The notes beneath the pieces were generated by a model, which worked only from the letters and a program-made list of their open reading frames with translations, was not told the origin of the DNA and made no database searches. Shown here piece by piece: positions 53,274 to 62,601 of a stretch of DNA of 64,000 nt. Origin of the DNA: Conexibacter woesei DSM 14684 (lineage in GTDB: Bacteria > Actinomycetota > Thermoleophilia > Solirubrobacterales > Solirubrobacteraceae); assembly GCF_000025265.1 (NCBI RefSeq), contig NC_013739.1:4822001-4886000 (forward strand), written 5' to 3'. Position 1 is the stretch's first letter, and the number at the start of each line of letters is the position of its first letter. A program made the position numbers and the translations under genes.

Positions 53274-54265
53274 GAGCGCTCCAGATCACCGAGCTGACCG
53301 GCCCGCGCAGCGCCCTCGCGTTCGCCGAGCTGCCCGACCCCGAGCCGCCGCACATGCTGACCCCCGATGGCGGCGTCGTCGTCGAGGTGCACGCGGCCGG
53401 CGTCTCGTTCCCCGAGCTGCTGCAGTCGCGCGGCCAGTACCAGCTCAAGCCGCCGCTGCCGTTCGTGCCCGGGAGCGAGGTCGCCGGGATCGTCCGCAGC
53501 GCGCCCGACGGCGCCGCGGTCAGAGCGGGCGACCGGGTCGCCGCCTTCTGCGCGCTCGGCGGCTTCGCCGAGGTCGCCGTCGCACCGGAGTTCCTGACGT
53601 TCGCGCTGCCTGGCGCGCTGTCGTTCGCGCAGGGCGCGGGACTGATCCTCAACTACCACACCGCGTACTTCGCGCTGAAGCTGCGCGGACGCCTGGCACC
53701 GGGCGAGACGGTCCTGATCCACGGCGGCGCCGGCGGCGTCGGGACGGCGGCGATCCAGGTCGCCAACGGCCTCGGCGCGCGCACGATCGCGGTCGTCTCC
53801 AGCGACGAGAAGGAGCACGTCGCCCGCACCGCGGGCGCCGACGAGGTCGTCCGCTCCGACGGCGCGTGGAAGGACGCGGCGAAGGAGCTGACCGACGGGG
53901 CCGGCGTCGACGTCGTGCTCGACCCCGTCGGCGGCGACCGCTTCACCGACTCGCTGCGGGCGTTGCGCGAGGACGGGCGGCTCGTCGTCGTCGGCTTCAC
54001 TGCCGGCTCGATCCCCGAGGTGAGAGTCAACCGGCTGCTGCTCGGGAACACGAGCGTGGTCGGTGCCGGCTGGGGCGCGTACGCGATGGGCAAGCCGGCC
54101 GCGTGCCGCGAGATCGGCGCGGCGCTCGACGTGATGATCCGCGACGGCGTCGTGTCGCCGATCGTCGGGGCGCTGCTGCCGCTGGAGCGCGCCGCCGAGG
54201 CGCTCGAGCTGCTCGACGGGCGGCGCGCGGTCGGCAAGGTCGTGCTCGCCGTGCGCGAGGCGTGA
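53270..54265 (+). CDS. NADPH:quinone oxidoreductase-like protein
   Basis: A 331-residue zinc-free medium-chain reductase. It has [31 protein letters not shown], and the nucleotide loop [18 protein letters not shown]. It lacks the zinc-binding cysteines of alcohol dehydrogenases and fits the quinone oxidoreductase/crotonyl-type enoyl reductase subgroup. GTG at 53270 overlaps the SDR stop. It may reduce an enoyl or quinone intermediate of the pathway. Confidence 0.9.
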   Translation: MRALQITELTGPRSALAFAELPDPEPPHMLTPDGGVVVEVHAAGVSFPELLQSRGQYQLKPPLPFVPGSEVAGIVRSAPDGAAVRAGDRVAAFCALGGFAEVAVAPEFLTFALPGALSFAQGAGLILNYHTAYFALKLRGRLAPGETVLIHGGAGGVGTAAIQVANGLGARTIAVVSSDEKEHVARTAGADEVVRSDGAWKDAAKELTDGAGVDVVLDPVGGDRFTDSLRALREDGRLVVVGFTAGSIPEVRVNRLLLGNTSVVGAGWGAYAMGKPAACREIGAALDVMIRDGVVSPIVGALLPLERAAEALELLDGRRAVGKVVLAVREA

Positions 54266-54288
54266 GCCGTTTCAACGAGGGAGGAACG

Positions 54289-55512
54289 ATGGACTTCGAA
54301 CCAAGCGACCGCGCGAAGGAATACCAAGAGCGGCTGCAGGCGTTCATGGACGAGAAGGTCTACCCGGCGGAGCGCGTCTACATCGCGCAGGTGCGGGCCG
54401 CCGACTCGCCGCACGTCCACCCGCCGGTGATGGAGGAGCTGAAGGAGGAGGCGCGCCGGCGCGGGCTGTGGAACCTCTTCCTGCCGGACCCCGCCCACGG
54501 GCCGGGGCTGAGCTACCTGGAGTACGCGCCGCTCGCGGAGATCATGGGCCGCACGATGATCGCCGCCGAGGCGACCAACTGCAACGCGCCGGACACGGGC
54601 AACATGGAGGTGCTGCACCAGTTCGGCAGCGACGCGCAGAAGGAGCGCTGGCTGCAGCCGCTGCTCGACGGGGAGATCCGCTCCGGCTTTGCGATGACCG
54701 AGCCCGACGTCGCCTCCTCCGACGCGACGAACGTGCAGATGAGCATGGTCCGCGAGGGCGACGAGCTGGTCCTCAACGGGCGCAAGTGGTGGACGACCGG
54801 CGCGCTGCACGAGAGATGCCGGATCCTGATCGTGATGGGCAAGACCGACCCGGACGCGCACGTCTACGCGCAGCAGTCGATGGTGCTCGTGCCGCTCGAC
54901 ACGCCGGGGCTGGAGATCGTCCGCTCGCTGCCCGTCTTCGGCTACCACGACCCCGAGGGCCACGCGGAGCTGAAGTTCACCGACGTGCGCGTGCCGGCCG
55001 AGAACGTGATCGCGCAGCCGGGCGCCGGCTTCCTGATCGCGCAGGCGCGACTCGGCCCCGGCCGCATCCACCACTGCATGCGCGCGGTCGGCGCGGCCGA
55101 GCGGGCGCTGGAGCTGATGTGCGCGCGGGCGGACGCGCGCGAGACGTTCGGCAAGCCGGTCTCGACCCGCTCGAACATCCGCGACTGGATCGCCGAGGCG
55201 CGGATCGAGCTGGAGATGCTGCGGCTGCTCGTGCTCAAGACCGCGTGGCTGGTCGACCGCGTCGGCGGCAAGAACGCACGCGTCGAGGTCGCGGCGATCA
55301 AGGTCGCGGCGCCGAACATCGCGCTGAAGATCATCGACCGCGCGATCCAGGTGCACGGCGGCGCCGGCGTCTCCGACGACACGCCGCTGGCGTACATGTA
55401 CGCGCACATGCGCACGCTGCGGCTGGCCGACGGACCGGACGAGGTGCACAAGCTGTCGATCGCGCGGCGCGAGCTGCGCAGACAGCGCGGCGAGGAGGCG
55501 CCCGTCCTGTGA
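54289..55512 (+). CDS. Acyl-CoA dehydrogenase, ACAD10/11-like
   Basis: A 407-residue FAD flavoenzyme. Blocks seen: [67 protein letters not shown] and the C-terminal [15 protein letters not shown]. The last is typical of the ACAD10/11 subgroup, which is paired with APH-type kinase domains. GAGGGAGG precedes ATG 54289. The next gene, which overlaps its stop, is exactly such a kinase, so the two probably act together on a phosphorylated acyl-CoA. Confidence 0.9.
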   Translation: MDFEPSDRAKEYQERLQAFMDEKVYPAERVYIAQVRAADSPHVHPPVMEELKEEARRRGLWNLFLPDPAHGPGLSYLEYAPLAEIMGRTMIAAEATNCNAPDTGNMEVLHQFGSDAQKERWLQPLLDGEIRSGFAMTEPDVASSDATNVQMSMVREGDELVLNGRKWWTTGALHERCRILIVMGKTDPDAHVYAQQSMVLVPLDTPGLEIVRSLPVFGYHDPEGHAELKFTDVRVPAENVIAQPGAGFLIAQARLGPGRIHHCMRAVGAAERALELMCARADARETFGKPVSTRSNIRDWIAEARIELEMLRLLVLKTAWLVDRVGGKNARVEVAAIKVAAPNIALKIIDRAIQVHGGAGVSDDTPLAYMYAHMRTLRLADGPDEVHKLSIARRELRRQRGEEAPVL

Positions 55513-56582
55513 CCGGCACCGCTCGCGCCGAGGACCGGGCGGTCCGGGCGGAGGACGCGTTCGACGTCGACGCGGTCGACGCGTGGCTGCGCGCCGCCGC
55601 CGGCGTCGCGCTCCCGCCCGGCGAGCCGGACGTACGCCAGTTCGCCGGCGGCGCGTCGAACCTGACGTACCTGCTGCGCTACGCCGACCGCGACCTGATC
55701 CTGCGCCGCCCGCCGCCGGGCACGAAGGCGTCCTCCGCGCACGACATGGCGCGTGAGCACAGGATCCAGGCGGCGCTGAAGCCGGCGTTCCCGTACGTCC
55801 CGGAGATGGTCGCGCTGTGCACCGACGAGGCCGTGCTGGGGAGCGACTTCTACGTGATGGAGCGGGTCCCCGGCGTGATCCCGCGCGCGTCGATGCCGCC
55901 CGAGGTCGGCACGGACCCGGCGCTGATGCGCGCGCTCGGCGAGCGGTTCGTCGATCTGCTCGTGGAGCTGCACGCTATCGAGCCGGCAGCGGCCGGCCTC
56001 GCCGACATCGGGCGCGGAGCCGGCTACGTCGAGCGCCAGGTCGCCGGCTGGACCGAGCGCTACGCGCGCGCCAGAACGTGGAACGTGCCGTCGTTCGCGC
56101 GCGTGATGCGCTGGCTGGACGAGCGCAGGCCCGCGGACGTCCGCACGTGCGTGATCCACAACGACTTCCGCCTCGACAACATCGTGCTCGACGCCGCGGA
56201 GCCGCTGCGCGTGCGCGCCGTGCTCGACTGGGAGCTGGCGACGCTCGGCGACCCGCTGATGGACCTCGGCAGCTCGCTCGCCTACTGGGTCGAGCCGGGC
56301 GACGGCCGCCTGATGCAGCGGTTCCGCAGACAGCCGTCGAACCTGCCGGGGATGCCGACCCGCCGCGAGATCGTCGAGCGCTATTGCGCGGCGACGGGCC
56401 TGCGGGCCGACGACTGGCCGTTCTACGAGGTCTTCGGGATGTTCCGCCTTGCCGGCATCGCGCAGCAGATCTACTTCCGCTACGCGAGAGGCCAGACGAC
56501 CAACCCCGCCTTCAAGCGCTTCTGGCTCGCCGCGTGGGTGCTGGAGCGGCGCTGCCGGACGGTGATGCGCGCGGCGGCGTGA
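55509..56582 (+). CDS. APH-type phosphotransferase, ACAD10/LvaA-like
   Basis: A 357-residue kinase-fold protein. Nucleotide region: [25 protein letters not shown]; catalytic loop [15 protein letters not shown]; metal-binding [18 protein letters not shown]. These are the motifs of the aminoglycoside phosphotransferase-like group fused to dehydrogenases in ACAD10/11, and of LvaA, which phosphorylates 4-hydroxyacyl-CoA. The GTG start overlaps the dehydrogenase stop. It is not expected to be an antibiotic-resistance gene. Confidence 0.88.
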   Translation: MTGTARAEDRAVRAEDAFDVDAVDAWLRAAAGVALPPGEPDVRQFAGGASNLTYLLRYADRDLILRRPPPGTKASSAHDMAREHRIQAALKPAFPYVPEMVALCTDEAVLGSDFYVMERVPGVIPRASMPPEVGTDPALMRALGERFVDLLVELHAIEPAAAGLADIGRGAGYVERQVAGWTERYARARTWNVPSFARVMRWLDERRPADVRTCVIHNDFRLDNIVLDAAEPLRVRAVLDWELATLGDPLMDLGSSLAYWVEPGDGRLMQRFRRQPSNLPGMPTRREIVERYCAATGLRADDWPFYEVFGMFRLAGIAQQIYFRYARGQTTNPAFKRFWLAAWVLERRCRTVMRAAA

Positions 56583-56618
56583 GCCGAGCCGCCGCCGCGC
56601 CGCGCCAGCGCCCGTCCG

Positions 56619-57674
56619 TCAGCGGGCGGGCACGATTCTCCCGGAGGTCAGCAGCGTTCTCGCACGCCCGTCGACCGGGTCGTATACCTCGACCTGCACG
56701 CCCGAGTCGCGGTAGGCGACGTAGACGCTCTTCGGGTGCGCCGCGTCGGCGTACGCCGTGCCGCCCTCGACCTCGAACGTCGCGGAGCCGCTGTCGGCGG
56801 CTGCTCTGCGCAGTGACGCGAGCGGGTCGGGCTGGGGGTACGTGCCGACCGTGAGGAACCGAGGGCTGTCGTCACCGACGGCGACGCCGCTCGGCAGGTA
56901 GCGCACGTAGATGCGCCCGTCGCGCTCCTCGGTCAGCTCGTAGGTCGTCTGCTCCTCGGCGCCGGCCCAGTAGACGGGATGGCCGGCCTGGGTCGCGGTC
57001 TGCGCGAGCTGCTGCGGCGAGACGGCGCGCGGCTCGCCCGACGCCACGGCCGCGCGGACCGGGACGATCGCGCCGCTGCGGGCGAGTCTCAGCGCCTCGC
57101 CGGCGGTCGCGTCGAAGATCTCGATCTGGACGTTCGAGCCGGGGAAGGCGACGTAGGCGCTCTCCGCCCGGTTTCTGTCCTGGAACGCGCGTCCTCCGCC
57201 GGGCACGGTGACCGCCTCGACGCCCTGCGCTCTCGCCGTCGCCAGCAGCGTCTGGAACGCTCTCGCCTGCGGGTAGGTCGCGACCGTCAGATATCTCGCC
57301 TCCGAGGCGCCGACGGAGACGCCGGCGGGCAGGTAGCGGATGAAGATTCGCCCGTCTCTGGTCTCCGACAGCTCGTACGTCGTGCCGTCGCGAGCACCCG
57401 CCCAGTAGACGGGGTGGCCGGCGCCGGCGGAGGCGGCAGCGAGTCTTTCGAGCGATGCCGCGACGGCCAGCGCGCGTCTCGCGGCCGCCGGCTTCTCGTC
57501 GTCTCCCCCTCCTGCGAGCAGCACGATGCCGACGACGACGGCCGCGACCAGCGCGACGGCCGGGAGCAGCCAGCGCGTCAGCCTGTTGGGCGTGCGCGGA
57601 GCTTCGCCGGCGTCGCCGTCGTTGCCGGCGGGAGCGGCGGACTGCTGAGACGGCTCTGCTTCGACTGGCGTCAT
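56619..57674 (-). CDS. Membrane-anchored protein with a duplicated domain, unknown
   Basis: A 351-residue protein. A polar cytoplasmic start is followed by one transmembrane helix (LPAVALVAAVVVGIVLLAGG, near residue 40). Two copies of a unit of about 125 residues follow (about 65-195 and 215-345). Both begin GHPVYWAG, contain TTYEL-(S/T)E-RDGRI and RYLPxGVxVG, then a TYPQ segment, and end with a strand like VQIEIFD/VQVEVYD. No catalytic motif is evident; a binding role outside the membrane is plausible. A GGAGG site precedes ATG 57674. Confidence 0.78.
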   Translation of the reverse strand: MTPVEAEPSQQSAAPAGNDGDAGEAPRTPNRLTRWLLPAVALVAAVVVGIVLLAGGGDDEKPAAARRALAVAASLERLAAASAGAGHPVYWAGARDGTTYELSETRDGRIFIRYLPAGVSVGASEARYLTVATYPQARAFQTLLATARAQGVEAVTVPGGGRAFQDRNRAESAYVAFPGSNVQIEIFDATAGEALRLARSGAIVPVRAAVASGEPRAVSPQQLAQTATQAGHPVYWAGAEEQTTYELTEERDGRIYVRYLPSGVAVGDDSPRFLTVGTYPQPDPLASLRRAAADSGSATFEVEGGTAYADAAHPKSVYVAYRDSGVQVEVYDPVDGRARTLLTSGRIVPAR

Positions 57675-57964
57675 CCGTGATCCTCCGTTCGCTGCGACCG
57701 TGTGCGCCGTCCGTGCGCAAGCTCGACTCGGCCGCTCCTCAATCAAGAGCGTCGGCAGTATAGCCCCGCGATCGCGCCGCCCACCAGCGACAAGCGCGCC
57801 TCCGGCAGCGGCCGCGGCGCCGTCCGGCGACGGTCGGCAGTCCGCCGATCTCGCGCTCTCGCCGCCGGTTCGACGGGCCTGCGCGGTTCGACGCGTGTGC
57901 GCCACACCCTGTGAAGTTGGCGCGCATACGCTCGAATTTGAGGTTTATGAACCCACTTTTGCAC

Positions 57965-57991
57965 TCAAGAGTTCGTCAAACCTGCCGATAT
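57965..57991 (+). promoter_or_regulatory. Sigma-28 (SigD/FliA)-like promoter upstream of the collagen-like gene
   Basis: TCAA, exactly 15 bases, GCCGATAT. The SigD consensus is TAAA-N15-GCCGATAT, so 11 of 12 positions match with ideal spacing. It lies in an AT-richer island (57910-58020), about 190 bases before the collagen-like gene. Confidence 0.5.
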
Positions 57992-58178
57992 CTCTATCCA
58001 TTTTGTGTACTATCGCCGCGTCGAGAGACCCGGTTCGCGCCGAACCAGAGGCGTACTCAATCGGGCGACCACCTCTCAGGGATGAAGAGGGCACGCGACA
58101 GCTCTTTGGCCCAGCGGCCGGCCACCCGGCCAGCGCCGCTGTAGCTCTCCAGCTGCCCATGAGCACGGAAGGGAACGC
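57992..58178 (+). other. Structured 5' leader of the collagen-like gene
   Basis: Of the 504 bases between the two flanking genes, this part would be transcribed from the candidate promoter. It holds GGTTCG/CGAACC (58032-58046, 3-base loop) and CAGCGGC/GCCGCTG (58112-58141) enclosing CGGCC/GGCC. A GGAAGGGA ribosome binding site ends 7 bases before ATG 58179. I could not match a c-di-GMP or other riboswitch consensus. The remaining part, 57675-57910, shows nothing I recognise. Confidence 0.4.
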
Positions 58179-59513
58179 ATGAAGGGGATCGGACGTAAGG
58201 AAGCAACCATCCTCGCTGTGCTTGTCGCAGCAGCGATGAGCCTGCTGTGGACTTCAGGCGCCAGCGCGGCCGCGACGAGCACCGCGACGACGAGCGCCAC
58301 CAGAAGCACGAGAACGAACAGAAACAGAGGGAGAGGCGGCGTCAAGGGCGTCTCCCAGAGAAGCGGTCCGAGAGGCGCCAGAGGCGCCACCGGCGCGACG
58401 GGCCCCGCCGGTCCTGCCGGCCCGATCGGCCCGGTCGGCCCCGCCGGCCCGCAGGGCGCCGCCGGCCCCCAGGGACCGCAGGGCGAGAGAGGCGCGGCCG
58501 GCGCCGACGGCAGAAACGGCGCGAACGGCCTCAAGGGCGACACCGGCGCTGCCGGCACCGGCGCCAAGGGCGACACCGGCGACCAGGGCATCCAGGGCAT
58601 CCAGGGCGTCAAGGGCGATACCGGCGGCCAAGGCATCCAGGGCGCCAAGGGCGACACCGGCGGCCAAGGCATCCAGGGCGATACCGGCGGCCAAGGCATC
58701 CAGGGCGCCAAGGGCGACACCGGCGACCAAGGCACCCAAGGCGTCAAGGGCGACAAGGGCGACACCGGCGACCAAGGCACCCAAGGCGTCAAGGGCGACC
58801 AAGGCACCCAGGGCATCCAGGGCGACGTCGGCCCCGAGGGGCCGCAGGGCCCCATCGGTCCGAATGGCCTCCAGGGCGTCAAGGGCGATAAGGGCGACAA
58901 GGGCGACGACGGTGCCGCTGGTGGCGACGGCGCGGCTGGCGCAACCGGCGCGGCTGGCGGCACGGGCGCGACCGGCGCTCAGGGTCCGCAGGGCGAGACC
59001 GGTCCGATCGGTCCGCAGGGTCCCGCAGGCCCGCAGGGCGATAAGGGCGACCCCGGCACACCCGGCGATCAGGGTCCGGCCGGCAACACCGGCCCGCAGG
59101 GTCCGGCCGGTGCCGACAGCACCGTCGCAGGTCCGAGAGGCGAGACCGGCGCGACCGGCGCGCAGGGTCCCGCAGGTCCGAGAGGCGAGACTGGCTCGAC
59201 CGGCGCCACCGGTGCCCAGGGTCCGAGCGGTGCGGTCGGTGCGGTCGTCACCTCGTCGACGTTCACCGTCACGAACGACGGCTACGCGACGATCGCCTGC
59301 CCGAACAGCGGCGTGGCGCTCGGCGGCGGCGGCCAGTTCACGAGCACCAGTGGCGGTGGCGGAACGGTGTACACGGTGCGCGGTTCGTTCCCGTCGGCCA
59401 CCAACGGCACTCCGACCACGAGCGGGTCGGCAGGCAGAGCGTGGACGATCCGGTCCTCCAGCGCGAACGACACCCAGGGCGGCACCGTCTACGTGATCTG
59501 CGTCCCACAGTGA
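58179..59513 (+). CDS. Collagen-like surface protein
   Basis: A 444-residue exported protein. A signal peptide (ILAVLVAAAMSLLWTSGASA) and a Thr/Arg-rich stretch precede about 95 Gly-X-Y triplets (residues about 60-350). These show runs of GDTGDQGIQG and GAKGDTGG in the middle and GPAGP-rich ends. The final 90 residues are a non-collagenous head (VVTSSTFTVTNDGYATIACP to the end) with a Cys pair, probably a trimer-forming beta domain. Bacterial collagens form triple helices at the surface or in spore or biofilm coats. No LPXTG anchor is seen. Confidence 0.92.
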   Translation: MKGIGRKEATILAVLVAAAMSLLWTSGASAAATSTATTSATRSTRTNRNRGRGGVKGVSQRSGPRGARGATGATGPAGPAGPIGPVGPAGPQGAAGPQGPQGERGAAGADGRNGANGLKGDTGAAGTGAKGDTGDQGIQGIQGVKGDTGGQGIQGAKGDTGGQGIQGDTGGQGIQGAKGDTGDQGTQGVKGDKGDTGDQGTQGVKGDQGTQGIQGDVGPEGPQGPIGPNGLQGVKGDKGDKGDDGAAGGDGAAGATGAAGGTGATGAQGPQGETGPIGPQGPAGPQGDKGDPGTPGDQGPAGNTGPQGPAGADSTVAGPRGETGATGAQGPAGPRGETGSTGATGAQGPSGAVGAVVTSSTFTVTNDGYATIACPNSGVALGGGGQFTSTSGGGGTVYTVRGSFPSATNGTPTTSGSAGRAWTIRSSSANDTQGGTVYVICVPQ

Positions 59514-59545
59514 TCGCAGCCTAGTTCCGCAGCAGCACCCGGAAC

Positions 59546-59578
59546 GACGAGGGCCCCGCCAAAAGCGGGGCCCTCGTC
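59546..59578. terminator. Bidirectional terminator between the collagen-like gene and ssrA
   Basis: Perfect 14-base arms GACGAGGGCCCCGC/GCGGGGCCCTCGTC around CAAAA, followed by TT on the plus strand. It ends transcription of both the collagen-like gene and the convergent tmRNA. Confidence 0.85.
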
Positions 59579-59585
59579 TTGTCAG

Positions 59586-59949
59586 TGGAGACGCCGGGAA
59601 TTGAACCCGGGTCCGCAGTCGCGCAAAGGATGGCTTCTACGAGCGTAGCCGGCGCTCTGTTCTCGTCCCTCGCTCGCCACGCCGGCGGGGTTGCGGGGGA
59701 CCAGCCTCCTGAAGATGTCCCCGGTTCGGCAGAGGCGTACCTCCCCAGGTGAGCCTGCTTCTGATTCCGGCGATCCCCACGGCAGGCTGGCGGGGGCCGA
59801 AACCTCACTGCCTTAGCTAGGTGCTAAGCGGCGAGGGCGTACTCGTGAGAGTCCGCACGTATGGTTTTTCCGGTGGTTTTACGAGGCCAACCGGAACCTC
59901 GACTCGCAACCATCCCCACGAATCGACCACGTCGAAGCCTGTCGTCCCC
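59586..59949 (-). ncRNA. ssrA: Transfer-messenger RNA (tmRNA)
   Basis: About 364 nt. The 5' end GGGGACGACAGGCTTCGACG pairs through GGGGACG with CGUCUCC at the 3' end. The T arm is GGACCCGGGTTCAATTCCCGG, and the discriminator is A with CCA not encoded. The tag frame (59856-59824) reads ADSHEYALAA then UAG, starting at a GCG resume codon. It resembles the mycobacterial tag but is two residues shorter. It rescues stalled ribosomes with SmpB, encoded 3.5 kb away. Confidence 0.95.
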
Positions 59950-60003
59950 GGGAATGTCCTACGCCTTTCAGTCTAGCCGAACGCGCCTGCCACAATCGGT
60001 CGC

Positions 60004-60921
60004 ATGGAGCAGCGAGCCGACTGGCTTCCCCCCACCTCGCCGACGCCCGCCTCGACGCCCGCGCCGCCGGCGACGCCGGCCGTGTGGGAAACGCCGCCGC
60101 CACATGACCCGCAGCCACAGCAGGAGCCGCCGCGTGGGCGGTCGCGGCTGCGTCGCCTCTTCGGCCCGCTGATCGTCGGCGGCGCGCTGGTACTCAGACT
60201 GCTCGGCCCGCTGAAGGGCCTGCTGCTCGCGCTGCCGAAGCTGAAGCTGCTGTCGACGTCGGGCTCGATGCTCGTCTCCGTCGCCGCCTACAGCCTCATC
60301 TGGGGCTGGCAGTTCGCGCTCGGCTTCGTGCTGCTGCTGCTCGTCCACGAGATGGGCCACGTGATCCAGCTGCGCCGCGAGGGGATCCCAGCGAGCGCAC
60401 CGATGTTCATCCCCTTCCTCGGCGCCGTCGTCGCGGCCAAGTCGCTCGGCGACAACGCCGCCGCCGAGGCGCGCGTCGGGCTCGCGGGACCGATCCTCGG
60501 CTCGCTCGGCGCCGCGCTGCTCGTGCCGGTCTGGCTCGCGACCGGCAACGAGTTCTGGCAGGCGCTCGCGTTCACCGGCTTCTTTCTGAACCTCTTCAAC
60601 CTGCTGCCGGTCGTCCCGCTCGACGGCGGCCGCGCGATGGCGGCGATGTCGCCGTGGATGTGGTTCGTCGGGCTGTTCGCGATCGTCGGCGTCGCCTTCG
60701 CGTTCCCGAACCCGATCATCATCCTGATCGCCCTGCTGGCCGCGTACGAGACGTGGCGGCGCTGGAAGGCACTGAGAGAGGGCGGCGAGCGGGCGGCGGC
60801 CTACTACAGAGTCACGCGCGGTCAGCGGATCGCCGTCGTCGTCGTGTACATCGGCCTGATCGTTGCGCTCGCGGTCGGGATGGATCTGACCCACCTCGAG
60901 CGCGCGCTGAGCGACGCCTAG
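60004..60921 (+). CDS. Site-2 protease family (M50) intramembrane zinc metalloprotease
   Basis: A 305-residue membrane protein. A Pro-rich cytoplasmic N-terminus of about 50 residues precedes five or six helices. The zinc site is LLLLVHEMGHVIQLRREGIP (HExxH near residue 117) with the third ligand in NLFNLLPVVPLDGGRAMAA. Site-2 proteases cut anti-sigma factors or signal remnants within the membrane; the target is unknown. It is divergent from ssrA by 54 bases. Confidence 0.9.
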   Translation: MEQRADWLPPTSPTPASTPAPPATPAVWETPPPHDPQPQQEPPRGRSRLRRLFGPLIVGGALVLRLLGPLKGLLLALPKLKLLSTSGSMLVSVAAYSLIWGWQFALGFVLLLLVHEMGHVIQLRREGIPASAPMFIPFLGAVVAAKSLGDNAAAEARVGLAGPILGSLGAALLVPVWLATGNEFWQALAFTGFFLNLFNLLPVVPLDGGRAMAAMSPWMWFVGLFAIVGVAFAFPNPIIILIALLAAYETWRRWKALREGGERAAAYYRVTRGQRIAVVVVYIGLIVALAVGMDLTHLERALSDA

Positions 60922-60935
60922 CACCGCCTCGCCTT

Positions 60936-61032
60936 CCCGCGCCCCACGAAGACGTGGCGGCGCGGGGCGGGCGAGCGGCAGAAGGGTTCTCGCTCCCCAT
61001 CCCGGGCGGGGTGGTCCGGGACGGGGAGCGAG
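60936..61032. terminator. Two strong hairpins between convergent genes
   Basis: First: CCCGCGCC-CCACG / CGTGG-GGCGCGGG around AAGA (60936-60966). Second: CTCGCTCCCC-TCCCGG / CCGGGA-GGGGAGCGAG with one A/C mismatch (60989-61032). They end the protease gene and the convergent MFS gene. Neither has a T tract. Confidence 0.65.
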
Positions 61033-61036
61033 CGCG

Positions 61037-62512
61037 TCAGCTCTCGTCGGCTGAGGCGACAGCGACGGCCGATTGCCGCTGTCGCACGAGGACGCCGGAG
61101 AGCGAGACGAGGAGGCCGGCGGCGGAGATGCCGGCGACGACGCCGAGCGCCGGCCGGTAGGCGTCGAGCAGCGTCTGCGGGTCGGTGCTGACACCGGCCT
61201 GCGACGTCACGATCGCCGCGGCGATCGCGAGCACGACCGCGCCGCCGACCTGGAACGAGGTGTTCACGAGGCCGGAGGCGAGCCCCTGCTCGTGGTCCGC
61301 CACACCGGCCGTCGCCTGCATGTTGAGCGCCGGGAAGCAGAACGCGAACCCGATGCCGAGCAGCAGCATCGTCGGCAGGATGTCGACGATGTAGGTCGGC
61401 GACGCGTCGATCCGCATGAACAGCAGGTAGCCCGACACGAACGCGACGAACCCGACGACCAGGATCGGCGCGGTGCCGATGCGGTCGGCGACCTTGCCGA
61501 TGCGCGGCGCGACCGTCGCGACGAGCAGCCCGGCGGGCAGGAACGCCAGCGCGGTCTGCAGGGCGCTCCACTCGAGCAGGTTCTGCAGGTACAGCGTCGC
61601 GATGAACTGGAACGCGACGTAGGAGCCGAAGACGGCCACCGCCGCGAGGTTCGCACGCACGAGCGAGCCCGAGCGCAGGATCCCGAGCCGCACCAGCGGG
61701 TGCTTGACGCGCCGCTCGATCAGCACGAACGTGATCATCAGCGCAGCCGAGATCGCGAAGCCGCCGAGCACCTCGCCCGCGCCCCAGCCGACCTCGGGCG
61801 CGGTCACGACGGTACGGACGAGCAGCAGCATCGCGGCGCTGACCGAGATCGCGCCGAGCAGGTCGAAGCCCTGCCGCTCGGCCGGGTCGACCTTGTCGCG
61901 CGGGATCAGGCGGATGCCCGCCAGCAGCACGAGCAGCGCGATCGGGCCGGGGACGATGAAGGTCCAGCGCCAGCCGATCTCGGTCAACAGGCCGCCGAAG
62001 ATGAGGCCGGCGGAGAAGCCGGTCGCGCCGCAGGCGGCGTAGATCGAGAGCGCTCTGTTGCGCGCGGGACCCTCGGCGAACGTCGTCGTGACGATCGAAA
62101 GGCCCGCCGGCACGGTGAACGCGGCGGCGACGCCCTTGATGAAGCGGGTCGCTATCAGCACCCCGCCGTCGCTGGCGATCCCGCCCAGCAGCGAGGCGAC
62201 CGCGAAGACGGCGACCGCGGCGAGGAACACGCTGCGGCGGCCGAGGATGTCGGCCGTGCGCCCGCCGAGCAGCAGCAGGCCGCCGTAGCCGAGCACGTAG
62301 CCGGAGACGACCCACTGCAGGTCGCCGGTGGAGAGGCCGAGGTCGGCCCCGATCGACGGCAGCGCGACGCCGACCATCGAGACGTCGAGACCATCGAGGA
62401 AGAGGGCTCCGCAGAGCACGAAAAGGGCTCCCCAAAGGCGGGCGTCCCAGTGCTGCGCCTGGGATGCCTCGCTTTCCCGGGGGGCCTCGGGAGGAGAGGC
62501 GAGTGCGGTCAT
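61037..62512 (-). CDS. MFS drug transporter, DHA2 (14-helix) type
   Basis: A 491-residue proton-coupled exporter. It has LFLDGLDVSMVGVALPSIGADLG (helix 1 with the family Asp), the motif A region GGRTADILGRRSVF, and motif C-like GFSAGLIFGGLLTEIGW. About 14 hydrophobic helices can be counted. ATG at 62512. The divergent MarR regulator 89 bases away probably represses it until a toxic compound binds. Confidence 0.93.
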   Translation of the reverse strand: MTALASPPEAPRESEASQAQHWDARLWGALFVLCGALFLDGLDVSMVGVALPSIGADLGLSTGDLQWVVSGYVLGYGGLLLLGGRTADILGRRSVFLAAVAVFAVASLLGGIASDGGVLIATRFIKGVAAAFTVPAGLSIVTTTFAEGPARNRALSIYAACGATGFSAGLIFGGLLTEIGWRWTFIVPGPIALLVLLAGIRLIPRDKVDPAERQGFDLLGAISVSAAMLLLVRTVVTAPEVGWGAGEVLGGFAISAALMITFVLIERRVKHPLVRLGILRSGSLVRANLAAVAVFGSYVAFQFIATLYLQNLLEWSALQTALAFLPAGLLVATVAPRIGKVADRIGTAPILVVGFVAFVSGYLLFMRIDASPTYIVDILPTMLLLGIGFAFCFPALNMQATAGVADHEQGLASGLVNTSFQVGGAVVLAIAAAIVTSQAGVSTDPQTLLDAYRPALGVVAGISAAGLLVSLSGVLVRQRQSAVAVASADES

Positions 62513-62601
62513 GGCCGGGTACAATACATGCATCTGCATAGATTGCACGTGCAAAATGTGTGAATACAAATGTTGCGCAGTTTTGGTATAATCGCGTCGC
62601 A
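62513..62601. promoter_or_regulatory. MFS/MarR divergent control region
   Basis: An AT-rich island in GC-rich surroundings. It holds a perfect palindrome TTGCACGTGCAA (62543-62554), an imperfect ATGCAT-CTGCAT repeat next to it, and a consensus TATAAT (62587-62592) 10 bases before the MarR ATG. Fits a MarR operator overlapping both promoters. Confidence 0.65.

Noticed and set aside
55509-56582. Aminoglycoside resistance kinase
   Set aside because: The fold is shared, but coupling to an ACAD10/11-like dehydrogenase and the sequence blocks point to acyl-CoA metabolism.
57992-58178. c-di-GMP or c-di-AMP riboswitch before the collagen-like gene
   Set aside because: Hairpins are present, but the conserved GEMM or ydaO sequence blocks are not.
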